DNA of 64,000 nucleotides from Dugong dugon (Eukaryota > Chordata > Mammalia > Sirenia > Dugongidae): positions 58,971,128 to 59,035,127 of the forward strand of contig CM057481.1 in NCBI GenBank assembly GCA_030035585.1, read 5' to 3'. Position 1 is the first letter of the stretch, and every line of letters starts with the position of its first letter. Shown one piece after another: positions 1 to 10,300 of the stretch. A program made the translations under genes and the position numbers. The notes below the pieces were generated by a model. It made no database searches. It had not been told where the DNA came from and saw only the letters and a list, made by a program, of their open reading frames with translations.

Positions 1-11
1 CACCAGTAACC

Positions 12-220
12 AGAGGCGCTCTGGTGGCGCAGTGGTTAAGTGCTCAGCTGCTAACTGAAGGGTCTGTAGTTCGAACCCACCATCCACTCCATGGGAGAAA
101 GATCTGGCCATCTGCTTCCATAACGATTATAGCTTTGGACATCCTGTGGGGCAGTTCTACTCTGTCCTGTAGGGTCTTTGAGTCAGAATCGACTCAGTGG
201 CAGTGAGTTTTTTGGGTACC
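12..220 (+). repeat. AfroSINE, long form, in LRIG1 intron
   Basis: tRNA-derived SINE with the head GCGCTCTGGTGGCGCAGTGG, a B-box-like TTCGAACCCA, the middle AGAAAG..CTGCTTCC segment and the tail GAATCGACTCAGTGGCAGTG followed by Ts. A 9-bp direct repeat CCAGTAACC flanks it at 3-11 and 221-229, which marks the target-site duplication. It lies in the LRIG1 intron before the first exon of the window. This SINE family is restricted to afrotherians, which is the main clue to the host. Confidence 0.9.
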
Positions 221-1057
221 CCAGTAACCTAATGCGATTTTCCTGATTGAGCAACCTGATTAAAGAGTTAGCTTAGGGATCATCAGGAGTGCTAGAACTG
301 CTGTGCTCTTTAAGCCCCTTCAAACCACAGAGAAACACATTCTTTACCACACGTTAGCCGGACTGTCTTGGCTTATTCTGAGGGAGTTCTCATTGTTTCT
401 TGATAACTCAGTGGTTTGATTTTCCACTGAAGTAACCTTGATGGAAACTGCAGTGATGCCTGGCATGTGGCTGGGTGCTCACCACTCTGTTGAGGGATAT
501 TCGGGAAAAACAAGCATGCTAGATGAATGCTTTCTGCCCATGTGTACTGTAACATGGCATCAGTACCACCTGCCATAACTGTTTTCTTCATGAGGGAAGA
601 GCCATCCCACTGCCTTACCCAGGGTGAAGACATACCATCCCCTCTGTGTTTCCGTCTTGATGGAACGGGTATCTTTGTTTCCCAGGCTCCCTCCTGGTGG
701 GAAGGCAGGCGAGCATCAGTCAGGCCTAGCATTGGTGAGGTACCCCTGTAGAGCCCAATTACCATCTGAGCTAGAGCAGGGGAAAATCTTCTCAGTAAAC
801 CTTACTGTGAGGAGCTGTAGCCGAGGGTGTGCAAGGACAGACCAATGGAAATGTTCCCCTGTGGTGGGGAGACCGCTGGCAGCCCTTGGAAACCCACTGC
901 TCCCCATTCCAAGGGAGCACATTCTTGGTGGCAGTAGTCAGCCCTGGGCAGACACCGGCATGGAATGGGGTTGCGGGGAGGTCGGCTTGCCAGGGGATTT
1001 TCCTGGTCTCTGCATCTCGCTTTCCCTGACCTGATCCTTGATCTGTATGTTTTGCAG
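221..1057 (+). other. LRIG1: LRIG1 intron, 3' part
   Basis: Intronic sequence upstream of the first visible LRIG1 exon. It ends in a TTTTGCAG acceptor at 1050-1057. I see no exon or recognisable repeat after the SINE; the short open frames here lack splice context and homology to LRIG1. Confidence 0.75.
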
Positions 1058-1339
1058 TGTTGCCATCATTCACCAAAATGCCTCATGACATTGCCATCCG
1101 GACTGGCACCATGGCCCGCCTCGAATGTGCTGCCCGCGGCCACCCCAACCCCCAGATTGCCTGGCAGAAGGACGGAGGCACAGATTTCCCCGCTGCTCGG
1201 GAGCGACGCATGCATGTCATGCCAGATGATGATGTGTTTTTCATCACTGATGTGAAAATAGATGACATGGGGGTTTACAGCTGTACTGCCCAGAACACCG
1301 CCGGCTCCATTTCAGCTAACGCCACTCTGACTGTCCTAG
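1058..1339 (+). CDS. LRIG1: LRIG1 exon: Ig-like domain 2
   Basis: Acceptor TTTTGCAG before 1058 and donor G/GTTCGC at 1340. The first two bases finish a codon from the previous exon. The 282-bp exon encodes an I-set Ig domain: [19 protein letters not shown] carries the B-strand Cys and core Trp, and [12 protein letters not shown] carries the partner Cys in the DxGxYxC motif. An N-glycosylation sequon NAT is at 1318-1326. The donor is a weak-looking AG/GTTCGC, but it splices in frame to ETPSL as expected for LRIG1. Confidence 0.96.
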
Positions 1340-4300
1340 GTTCGCCTACTGATACACTGTGTACATGTGTGAGAGAGGCTCTTAAATATCACAGATACGG
1401 AGAGGCAAGGTTATCCACCTGCTCTGTGGAGCCTGGGGTGGGGGTGTGTGGTGGGCTCTTTCTACTTAAGATTGTCTTGAACAAATGGCTGCATCTCTGA
1501 AAACAAAACACAAATGATAGCCAGTGAACTAAGAGAGCCTTCATAGCAAGGCTTCGGCCTAGACACTAGTGAGAACTGCCCTTTGACCTGGGCAGGATGG
1601 ACTCAGCTCTGTCACTGGTCAGTCTGGAAACAGTAGAAGCCTTTCTGGCCAGAGGCTAGCTAGCCCCCAGAGTGCTTTTTATGATTTAGTCATTGTGTTA
1701 GAAGATCTTCCGAAAAGCTTGCCGCTCTGATACAGGATCTTACGTGGCATTTCACTGAGATGTTGAATTGTCCTTCATCCAGAGACAAGGCAGGTCTGTA
1801 GAAAGTGGGGCCCGCAGAACAACCTTATGATCTCTGCTGACTTCTTGCAGAAACTCCATCCTTGGTGGTGCCCTTGGAAGACTGCGTGGTGTCTGTAGGA
1901 GAAACGGTGGCACTCCAGTGCAAAGCCACCGGGAGCCCGCCACCCCGTATCACCTGGCTCAAGGGGGACCAGCCTCTGGGCCTCACTGAGCGGCACCACT
2001 TCACCCCTGGCAACCAGCTACTTGTCGTTCAGAACGTGGTAGCAGAGGACGCGGGCAGATACACCTGTGAGATGTCCAATGCCCTGGGCACTGAGCGAGC
2101 TCACAGCCAGCTGAGCGTCTTGCCCAGCCCCGGCTGCAGGAAGGATGGGACCAGCGTGGGCATCTTCACCATCGCTGTGGTGTGCAGCATCGTCCTGACG
2201 TCTCTGGTCTGGGTGTGCATCATCTACCAAACCCGGAAGAAGAGTGAGGAGTACAGTGTCACCAACACAGGTCAGGCATGTTAGGACGTTCAGCACTGTA
2301 CAGCCTTCGGGAATGTGGAGTCACTGGATGGCTGAGGCTTTAGTCTCGTTGGCATGATGTAAACTTTCAGGAAGGTAGCATTGGATGGGGAGCACTGTCA
2401 AATCCAAGTCTGTTGTGAAATCTAGTTGCACACACGTCTTGTGTGCTGTCCTCGGGCCATGTCTGTTAGCTCTGTCTTTCCCATCATTCTCTCCATCTTG
2501 TGGACTTAGCATCCGAGTAAGAGGGGAGATGGGCTCTGTGAGGCAGGGCCTCTGGAGTGCACGGGCTCTGCACTGCCTCTGTGGCCACTGTCAAGTGGGT
2601 CCTTCTTCTTGGCCTGATGGTGCGTATGTGTCTGCATTTCTTGTCAGATGGTTGGATTGGGGCCCCTGGCGTTTGACTGTCCCTTCTCCTTGCAGATGAA
2701 ACCATCGTGCCACCCGATGTTCCGAGCTACCTCTCTTCTCAGGGGACCCTTTCTGACCGACAGGAAACTCTGGTCAGGACTGAGGGTGGCCATCAGGCCA
2801 ATGGGCACATTGAGAGCAACGGTAAGGCCTCAAAGCCAACAAAGCCACCTGGCATTAGACCAGGCACACTTGGTGAGCTAGAAGGCTGCAGGACAGAAGG
2901 TCTCAGTGGTGCTTTTTTGTTCTGAACTCAGCCCGAACACATTCTGCAAGGTTTAAATACTGTTCTCCAGAAAGTCACTATATTCGGCTCAGCTTCTGCT
3001 AATCAGGATAGGTAGGATTACCTGGAACAAGAGCTGCAAAGGACATTACAGGTCATGAAACCAACCCAGTCCTCGTATAGGGGAGGAGTCCGGGTCTGCT
3101 GTGTTGCCGGCTTTCTTATGCTAGAAAGCTCGCCCCAGGAGCCGCCTGAGCACAGTCTGGCTCTGAATGCTGAAAGGCCACCTGCTGGGGAGGCAGTAGT
3201 AGAAAATTGTCCCTTGCTGGGCCCCTCTAAAGAACATTTTTTAAAAAATGACTCTGTTCTAGTAGTAGCCTTGCCCCCCCTCCTTTTATATGGCTCACTG
3301 TGGAGTGTGTAGGCCCAGACTTCCTGACTGGGGGAACTTATTGCAGGTGTTTGTCCGAGAGATGCAAGCCTCTTTCCAGAGGTTGACGCTCATGGCGTTG
3401 CATGCATACAGCCCCAGCTCTGTGTAGGGTATAATAAAGAGCCTTGGAAAATTACAGCAAAAGCCGATAGGACCCCCGGTCTGCATGAAACAGGTATGAG
3501 ATCCTTTCATCGGGAAAAACATTTTCTTCTCAAAATCAAAAGTTGGGTTGACCTACTCACTAAATGAAAAGGAAGCTCTGTCACTGGTCTGTTACGATCT
3601 CAGAATTCTGTATTCAGTGTATAAGCACAAAGCTCTGCCCTGGCTCTCTCAATTCCAGAACAAGATGTCTTTTAAAGAAATCTGTAGTGTGATGAGCCTG
3701 AGTGTAAATTCTCTAGATTTATAAGCAAGTAAAATAAGGGACGAGCTAAACAAAATGGAGAGTCTTGGAACCTTTTCCCCAGGGCTACTTTGAGACTACA
3801 TTTCTAATTGCTTAGACATGGCACCTAACTCAAATGGGACGATTTTTCTGTGACTGCATTCTCTGAGTGAGAAATTAAGTCCCCATTCTCCATTAATGGC
3901 TTGGTGTTGCCCTGGACCTGTTTCTCTGAGTGCACTTAGCAATGGGGGAAGTAACTGTTTAGTTGATGTAAACAGGGCTCTTACCTCACAGCAGTGAGTT
4001 ACGCACTGTTCTCGTGTGTGCATGGAGACACCGACGGCAGTGGTTCTAATGCATCTTTGCCTTTGTTCTCCAGAGCACAGTGGCCCGGCTGTATGCAGTG
4101 ATTGCAGCACTGATATGGACAGCTACTCCAAGGAACAAGCCTTCCATCTTCAGCCTGCATCCAGAGACGGCGCACAGCCAAGTACAGTAAGCAGCCAGGA
4201 GCCCAGTCGGAGTGACCGAGAATATTCTCCACAACCCCTGAGCAGTGGGACTGTTGATGGGTCCCGTGCCAACTGCAGGGGTTCCCTCTACCCCAGTAAC

Positions 4301-4719
4301 CACGACAGAATGCTGACATCCTTGAAGAAAAAGCCAGTGGCACCTCTAGACGGAAAAGGTAACTTTTTATTGCCTTCTGTGGAGTCACTAGCAGGAGTGT
4401 TGGGACTTAAATGGTCAAGGCTGGTAGAACGGTCTCACGTGCCCTCTCTTTTCTCGTAGGAGGTTCTTCTTGGACTTTAGCAAGGTTGTGCGAGCCGGAC
4501 TCCCTAGACCTACAGCCTTCGTCTGCGCTAACTTCAGGCAGTCCTGAGCTCCCGGAAGCCGTCTCAGGCTTTCCTGACGTCCCCACTGAAGCCCAGCACT
4601 TGCTTCTTTCCAGTGGGCACCTCCCCAAGGCCTGCGACTCCAGTCCTGAGTCCACACCACTGACGGGACAGCTCCCCGGGAAGCGGAGTATGCCACTGCT
4701 GTTTGCACCGAAAATCTAG
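1058..4719 (+). CDS. LRIG1: LRIG1, C-terminal coding exons (partial gene)
   Basis: Leucine-rich repeats and immunoglobulin-like domains protein 1, a single-pass plasma-membrane protein known to restrain ErbB/EGFR and other receptor tyrosine kinases. Six exons (1058-1339, 1851-2270, 2696-2821, 3347-3493, 4074-4358, 4460-4719) join in frame with GT-AG introns and give about 505 residues, close to half of the roughly 1090-residue family protein. In order they encode Ig domain 2, Ig domain 3, a hydrophobic transmembrane helix with a TRKK stop-transfer, and a cytoplasmic tail with the family segments [27 protein letters not shown] and [11 protein letters not shown], ending in APKI and TAG. The LRR half lies upstream of the window. 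LRIG2 and LRIG3 were considered, but the [12 protein letters not shown] and EEYSVTNT segments and the tail fit LRIG1. No frame damage is seen. Confidence 0.97.
1851..2270 (+). CDS. LRIG1: LRIG1 exon: Ig-like domain 3 and transmembrane helix
   Basis: Acceptor CTTGCAG at 1844-1850, donor ACAG/GTCAGG at 2271. It encodes Ig domain 3 with Cys at 1919-1921 (LQC) and 2066-2068 (DAGRYTC), a short juxtamembrane stretch, and a transmembrane helix from about 2157 to 2226 followed by [11 protein letters not shown]. Codon 1883-1885 reads Cys in [10 protein letters not shown], where, as I recall it, human LRIG1 has Arg; TGC from CGC is a typical CpG decay change. Confidence 0.97.
2696..2821 (+). CDS. LRIG1: LRIG1 exon: juxtamembrane cytoplasmic segment
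   Basis: Acceptor CTCCTTGCAG at 2686-2695, donor AACG/GTAAGG at 2822. It encodes [16 protein letters not shown]...[10 protein letters not shown], a segment strongly conserved among LRIG proteins. Confidence 0.96.
3347..3493 (+). CDS. LRIG1: LRIG1 exon: cytoplasmic tail segment
   Basis: Acceptor TTATTGCAG ending at 3346, donor ACAG/GTATGA at 3494. It encodes [20 protein letters not shown] and on to [19 protein letters not shown], matching the LRIG1 tail but more variable than its neighbours. Phases agree with both flanking exons. Confidence 0.93.
4074..4358 (+). CDS. LRIG1: LRIG1 exon: cytoplasmic tail segment
   Basis: Acceptor GTTCTCCAG ending at 4073, donor AAAG/GTAACT at 4359. It encodes [20 protein letters not shown] through [19 protein letters not shown]. 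It is rich in Ser, Pro and charged residues and probably disordered. Confidence 0.95.
4460..4719 (+). CDS. LRIG1: LRIG1 last coding exon
   Basis: Acceptor TTTCTCGTAG ending at 4459. It encodes [20 protein letters not shown] through [19 protein letters not shown] and ends APKI with TAG at 4717-4719, one residue different from the KS ending I recall in human. Confidence 0.96.
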
Positions 4720-6165
4720 GCTTCGTCTACCTCAGCTCTTGTCTCGATCTCATACAGGAAGGAGAGGTGGGAGAGGCTGTGAGGAAGCTTGGGTTCAAGC
4801 GTCACTGATTTGTATATAGTTCTAACTTCCATGCGGAGTATCAGTAGTTCAGAGGACTTGCATCTGAAGCACAGAAATGGAAAGAGGGTATTGTGTACAA
4901 AAGGCAGAAAAAGTATTTGGTACCATTGTACATAAGAGTTTTTCAGAGATTTCATATATATTATATATCTTTTACAGAGGCTATTTTGATCTTTAGTGCA
5001 TGGTTAACAGAAAAAATATTGTACATTTTTGGCAATATTATTTTTCATATCAGGTTGCTGTTTAATTTGGGGAGGTTGGGTTAGTTCTGTGCCTTAATGC
5101 ATGAGTGGAATTTATTATACAAGCTAAAACCACATTTGCTCCCAACAGTTGGGGTGGGAAGGATTCATACTGCACTTCATAGGATCAGAGTTCTGGGCGC
5201 TTTACAGTCAGAGCGCTCCTCTGAGTCAGAAGTAACCTCACGTCATTATTGCTCACCTGTGGGCACTCCTTCCTTTTGAGCCCAGAGGTGCACATGTCAT
5301 TTGCCCACGCAGTGAAATGATTTCTGGTTTAAGTTCTTTAACAAGCAGAGTGAGGGTGTTAATCCACTGCAAGCAGTCAGTCAGAACACTGAGCACCGCC
5401 TGCCTGCCTTTGATGCTCACTTTGTGATGAAAGCAGATGTGGTCTTGTCAGTGGCGTTCGGTTGGGATTTGAGGCTTCTTCTCAAGATAAAAGGCTGCTG
5501 GTGTTGGTACCTGTGGATTTTTCAGTAGTGGTGTTTTTAGTTTTGCCAATATGATGAATATTGCATTGGCCTTGGGGGATTAAAAAAAGGATAAAAAGTT
5601 CTTCCTTTTCAGGGCTAGCTTATTTCTACTGAGGACCTGGAGCAGGCCTATCCACATCACCCCCTCACATAGACAGAACTGGGCTTGGATTGCACAACAG
5701 TCAGCCCCTGACCTGGGTTCTGGGTATATCTGCACTTTTAGGACCTGTAGCTAACCATCTTGTGAGTGCCAATGTGAAATTCAGTAAAAAAAACGGAAAC
5801 AAAATGGAAACAAATAAGGTCCTTAAAAATCTCAGAAAGCAAGAGCCCTTGGCAAAAAGCTGAAGGTGGGGATTAGACAAAATGGTTACCTGTTTTAAAT
5901 TTTACTGTCAGATGTCACACTGTTCCAAAAGGTAAGCACATTGAGTTTTTTCCTCAACACGTAACTGATTAATGTTACTTCCACAAAATATGTGAATTTG
6001 CTGCTTCTGAGAGGCAATGTGAAAGAGGAAGTATTACTTTTTATGTACAAAGTTATTTATTTATAGAAATTTTTGGTACAATGTACATTGAAAAATGTGT
6101 AAAATACTGAAGCATCTAACAAATGGCACTGAAGTGTCTTTAATAAAGGTTCATTTATAAATGTT
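4720..6165 (+). other. LRIG1: LRIG1 3'UTR
   Basis: No coding exon, AT-rich in the middle. It contains perfect Pumilio-type sites TGTATATA (4811-4818) and TGTACATA (4927-4934), an AU-rich nonamer TTATTTATT (6053-6061), and AATAAA at 6142-6147 followed by a GT-rich stretch from about 6170. The expected cleavage site is near 6165. No interspersed repeat is apparent, unusual for this window and consistent with constraint. Confidence 0.8.
6142..6147 (+). terminator. LRIG1: LRIG1 poly(A) signal AATAAA
   Basis: Canonical AATAAA with GTGTGTGAGTGGGGGT about 25-40 bases downstream, the usual GU-rich element. Confidence 0.75.
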
Positions 6166-6980
6166 AAAGTGTGTGAGTGGGGGTCATTCTTCTGCATACA
6201 TTTATTTAACCAGCATTGCTTTATCCCATTGAATTCCACAGTATCCCTTCCAAAGCCAGTCATCCTGCCTTTAATTACTTTTTTTTCCAAAAAAGGAGAC
6301 TCATCATACACGGCTGTTGCGGGGAAGAGCTTACACAGTGCTGCTAGATTCCTGAGAGTTTTTTGCCTTCTGAATTTTTCTAAACCTGGAGCTTATTAGT
6401 CAAATTCTAAAAAAATCCCAAAGTATGGCGACCTTCGCATTGCATCCCTTTTATTTTCAAGGTTGAGCTTAAAGATTGGAAACAGTGTGCTGCTTCCTTC
6501 CTAGAAGCTGGCCAGCCGTTCCTTTCAGACTGAAAACAGAGGCTCGTGGCCCCAGCTTCCCCAGAGGGCCCACCGTGCCTCCTTGCCCCCAAACCAGTTG
6601 GGCCCAACTAGTCACTTGAGCTGCAACTGCTTTCTTTCTTTCATATGCCACATGGGCTGTTGGCCACTTCTCTGTAAAATAATACAATCAATCAGTCTGT
6701 TTTTTTAGGTGAAATCTGAGGGTAATTCAAAATAGCAGCCTGGTTACCCAGAAAGAATGTTTGCTATGCACCTGTAGTTCTTTTTAAACTAAGCTATAAG
6801 CTTACACACTAGGAATTAACCGGGGACAGGGGAACCCACACCCACCATACACAACTCTTGCCCAGTGTAGCCATTTTTTTTAAAACCTATACCCACCCAT
6901 CTTGCTTTCTGCTGCCTCCACTATCAGGTGGCAGGAAGTGAAGATCAGCCACAGATCAAATGAAAGCTCTGAAGGGCCTG
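6166..6980. other. Intergenic spacer between convergent LRIG1 and SLC25A26
   Basis: About 0.8 kb separates the predicted poly(A) sites of the two genes. I see no exon and no clear repeat. Either UTR could extend into it if alternative poly(A) sites are used. Confidence 0.6.
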
Positions 6981-7256
6981 GCCTCACCATTACCAAACTT
7001 GTTTATTAAGGGGTCTGAGAAAACACTGTAAGACATTAATTAGTTTTTGCTCTTTTCTAACTTTCTGGCACACAGGCTGATGACTTCATGCCGGCCAGCC
7101 TGTACCAGAGTTCACATTCTCTGTGTTGTAATCTTAGCAGAACTGGATTTTAGCACTGTGTTTTGTTCAAATGGTGGGCAGCTGCTCATCGGAAGGGAGA
7201 GGGTTCTCACAGCAGTCCCCTTTCTTGAAAGACGTGGATGCTGGGCTGCCTCCGAT
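6981..7256 (-). other. SLC25A26: SLC25A26 3'UTR
   Basis: Runs from the stop codon (7257-7259) to a minus-strand AATAAA (TTTATT on + at 7002-7007), with cleavage expected near 6985. The downstream element is less clear than for LRIG1, so a longer UTR is possible. Confidence 0.6.
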
Positions 7257-7374
7257 TCATGGGCTCTCTCTGCCAAGTCCCAACAGCAAGCTGCGAGTTT
7301 GGTCGTAAGCACCAAGAAAGATGAAACCCCCCAGACTGATCGCTGCCATTCGAGGGAAGACACCTGCAAATAAT
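7257..7374 (-). CDS. SLC25A26: SLC25A26 last coding exon
   Basis: Acceptor TTTTTTTTCTAG (minus strand) ends at 7375. It encodes [17 protein letters not shown] and on to LGRESP with TGA at 7257-7259. The first base completes a Gly codon from the exon at 12362-12435. A second AG, in TTTGCAG a few bases further in, is not used because it would break the frame. Confidence 0.96.
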
Positions 7375-10300
7375 CTAGAAAAAAAAAGCAGGGGGAAAGA
7401 TCTTAAAAATGCGTGTGTGTGTAAAAGTTTAACAAATTCCAACACCACAGCTTGTTCAACTCAACACATCATGCTCATTAAGCCCCACAGAGCACTTAAA
7501 ATGTGCTTTTCTTCTTCGTTTAGAATGGCACTAGATTACATTCCCAAGCAGGCCTGTTGACGTTTGAGCCCAGCTGTTTGCTGGCTAAAGCGGCTAAATA
7601 CCAAACAGCTTACTCGTGAGCACTCACAATTAAGTCAAGTAACGACCCTCCCAACAATAGTTCTTTTTAAATCTTCCAGACCATTTTTCCCCAAGCAACC
7701 CTGTGAGACATGATTTGCATTTTAGAGATGATGAAATCAGTTTTTTAAAAAGGAGTCAAAAAGCTACTAGGTGAGGCTGCTAGCTTTTCCCATCCTGAAG
7801 TCTCTGGTGGTGGTCCTGTGCACCGGGGGAGATTTTCAGACAACCCTGCTGCTCCTCCCGGTGACTCGCTCTGTTTCCTTAGAGACACCCCCCCAAAGCC
7901 ACAAGAGGGAATCAAGTCTCCATAGATTGTTTTCTCTTCCCCTAATTAAGGACAGGAAGGGCTGCAGCTGGGAAGGGGGTCACCTCCAGGCAGGCTCCAT
8001 CCACAGCACCATGCAAGGCCAGTCAGCATTAACGTGGCACTTTGTAACAATCAAAGAAATGAGAAATAAAACAATGAGATTTAATGCCCTTCAATAATAA
8101 AGGTGCCAAAGATGAAGGTGGGAGCCACACATATCAATATTACTGTGAGTGTAAGCTGGGAATTCATTGTTTAGAAACTCTTCCATAGTTCTGTATGGAG
8201 CCTGGGTAGAAGCAACGCCACAGCAACTGACGCCAAGCTATGTACAGCTACTTGTTCAAGGATGTTCATGGCGTCACTGCATAACAAACAAACGGCCCAC
8301 AACCCACCTACGGTACAGTAATTCTGATACAGTATGCTCACACAGTGGAAGATCAGGATAAGAATGAGGTAGTCCACAGATACCAACATAGAAAATATAC
8401 AAAATAAGTTTTAAAAAGTCCTGAAGCTGTACCTATAATATGATTGCATGTTTGAAAACCATGGGAGGAACAGAGGGCAGGCATACAGGAGACGTTCCGT
8501 CTGTATTTCTATAGCAGTGGGACTTTTACCATGAGTATCACTTCAGTACGCAGAAAGCCGAAGTTGGAAAATCAGAACTAGTGGATATAGTAGTGAAAAG
8601 ACATCAATTCTAGTCTAGGGGAAGAACTAAAAGTGGTCAAGTTACGGCAACAACAGTTGTGCGTCCATTAAGGTCTGGAAAAAAGCACACGGCAAGCTAA
8701 ATGGTGGCTCACGAGAAAAGTGGCCAGGAAGGAAATCCTGCTGGATAACTCGCAGCTGCCCTGGCCACTTCCTTTCTGTCTAACTGGTGGGTGGGAGAGG
8801 TCACCTCCCCTCCTCTTCGTATGTCAGCACTCAGCTCTCCTGAGGAAAACGGGGATCTGAGAGTGGTTTTGTGGGTACTTTTTAGTTAGCTAGCAGGATT
8901 TAAAGTAAAATACTTAGATTTAAGAGCCTCTTTTTCTTGTCTAGAAATAACCATGAAAATTCTATAGAAGACCAAAACACACTTGTAAGGAAGAAAAAAA
9001 GTTGTTCAGCTCAGTATCAGGCAAATTGCTTTTGTATGGGGTGGCTGGTGAGAGCAGAAAGTGGTGTATTACTGCTTTGAAGCTATTGTGTCCCTCTGGC
9101 CTGAAAAACAGATTAATCTCACTGTCCCTATCCTACAGAGAGAAAGGGCGGGAAGCCATATTTGCCATGGAATTCTCCCAGGGCTTCCAACCGTTTCATT
9201 CCGGCTCAAACCCCTGCCGAGAGTTTGCATTTCCACCCTTAGTTTGCCTAAAGTGAACCGGTTCGAAGCCCTGAATTCTCCCTCTCTTACTTATTCCTAA
9301 AAGCCAGTGTCTTGTTCAGCTTTTGCTGCTAATGAGCTCAGCTGCTCCTGGCAGGAGGCAGATGGAAGCAGTTTATGGTTTCGCTAGATGACAACTGAAT
9401 CTATTACCATAATCACAGCCTTAAAGTAATTTGTACAGTGAGCACCCCACCCCGAATGAAGGTAAAGATGACTCTGCGTGGAGCAGGGCTGTGTTCTAGC
9501 GACGCACGTCAAACGCGGTAACAAATGCACAGCGTCCGGCGTACGTGGCAGCAGCAGCTATTACATAAGAACACAGTCAAGGAAAACAAAAAGCCAGGCA
9601 ATTAACTATAACAGACGGAAAGCAGGAAGGAGCAATCGGGACAAGCAGACGTCCCATCTGCTTTCTGCCTCCTGCACTGAATGAGCATGTGATACTTTTA
9701 TTTAGGAGAAACCTAGAGTATGCCCTGGAGCAGATCTTCCAAACATGCACCGGAACGGTCTGCTCCTGTGTGAATCCACCTGGAGAGACTGTGGTTACCA
9801 GTTTCATTCACCCTGAGAGGTGAGCACCATTCCAGTGCAGGGCGGGAGGCGATGTGGGAGGAGCTGCTGCAACTTCTGTGCTGGGTGTGTGCCCGCAGGG
9901 AGGGTGACAGCAGACCGCGGTGGCTTGGTGCGGGAGCCACGAGGTCTGGAAGCAGACCTGAGACAGCTTCGAGGCTGAGGAGGCCTCCAACCACGGTTCA
10001 CAACAGCTGTTGCAGTCTGGAGGGCTGTTTTTGGTTTGCTTTTTGTTGTAGTTTTTTTTTTTTTTTTTTTGCCAAATTATTTGTCTTTTTTTATCATATC
10101 ACTGACCAGGAGGCTAAAACTCATTTCTAGGCTGGAGGTTGGATTAAGTGAAAACCACTGCTGCCTGGAATATTCAGATATACTAAGGATTACACTGTGA
10201 TTTCTACCTACAGCCCAAGGCTTAAGACTTCGAGAAGATAGCAAAAATCCAAACTGTCTTCTCAGGGCTGACAGTGGGGACAGAAAAAAGACACAGGACC

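Noticed and set aside
12..220. tRNA-like sequence with an internal B box
   Set aside because: It is the head of an AfroSINE; there is no complete cloverleaf, and the same head recurs at many sites with the SINE body attached.
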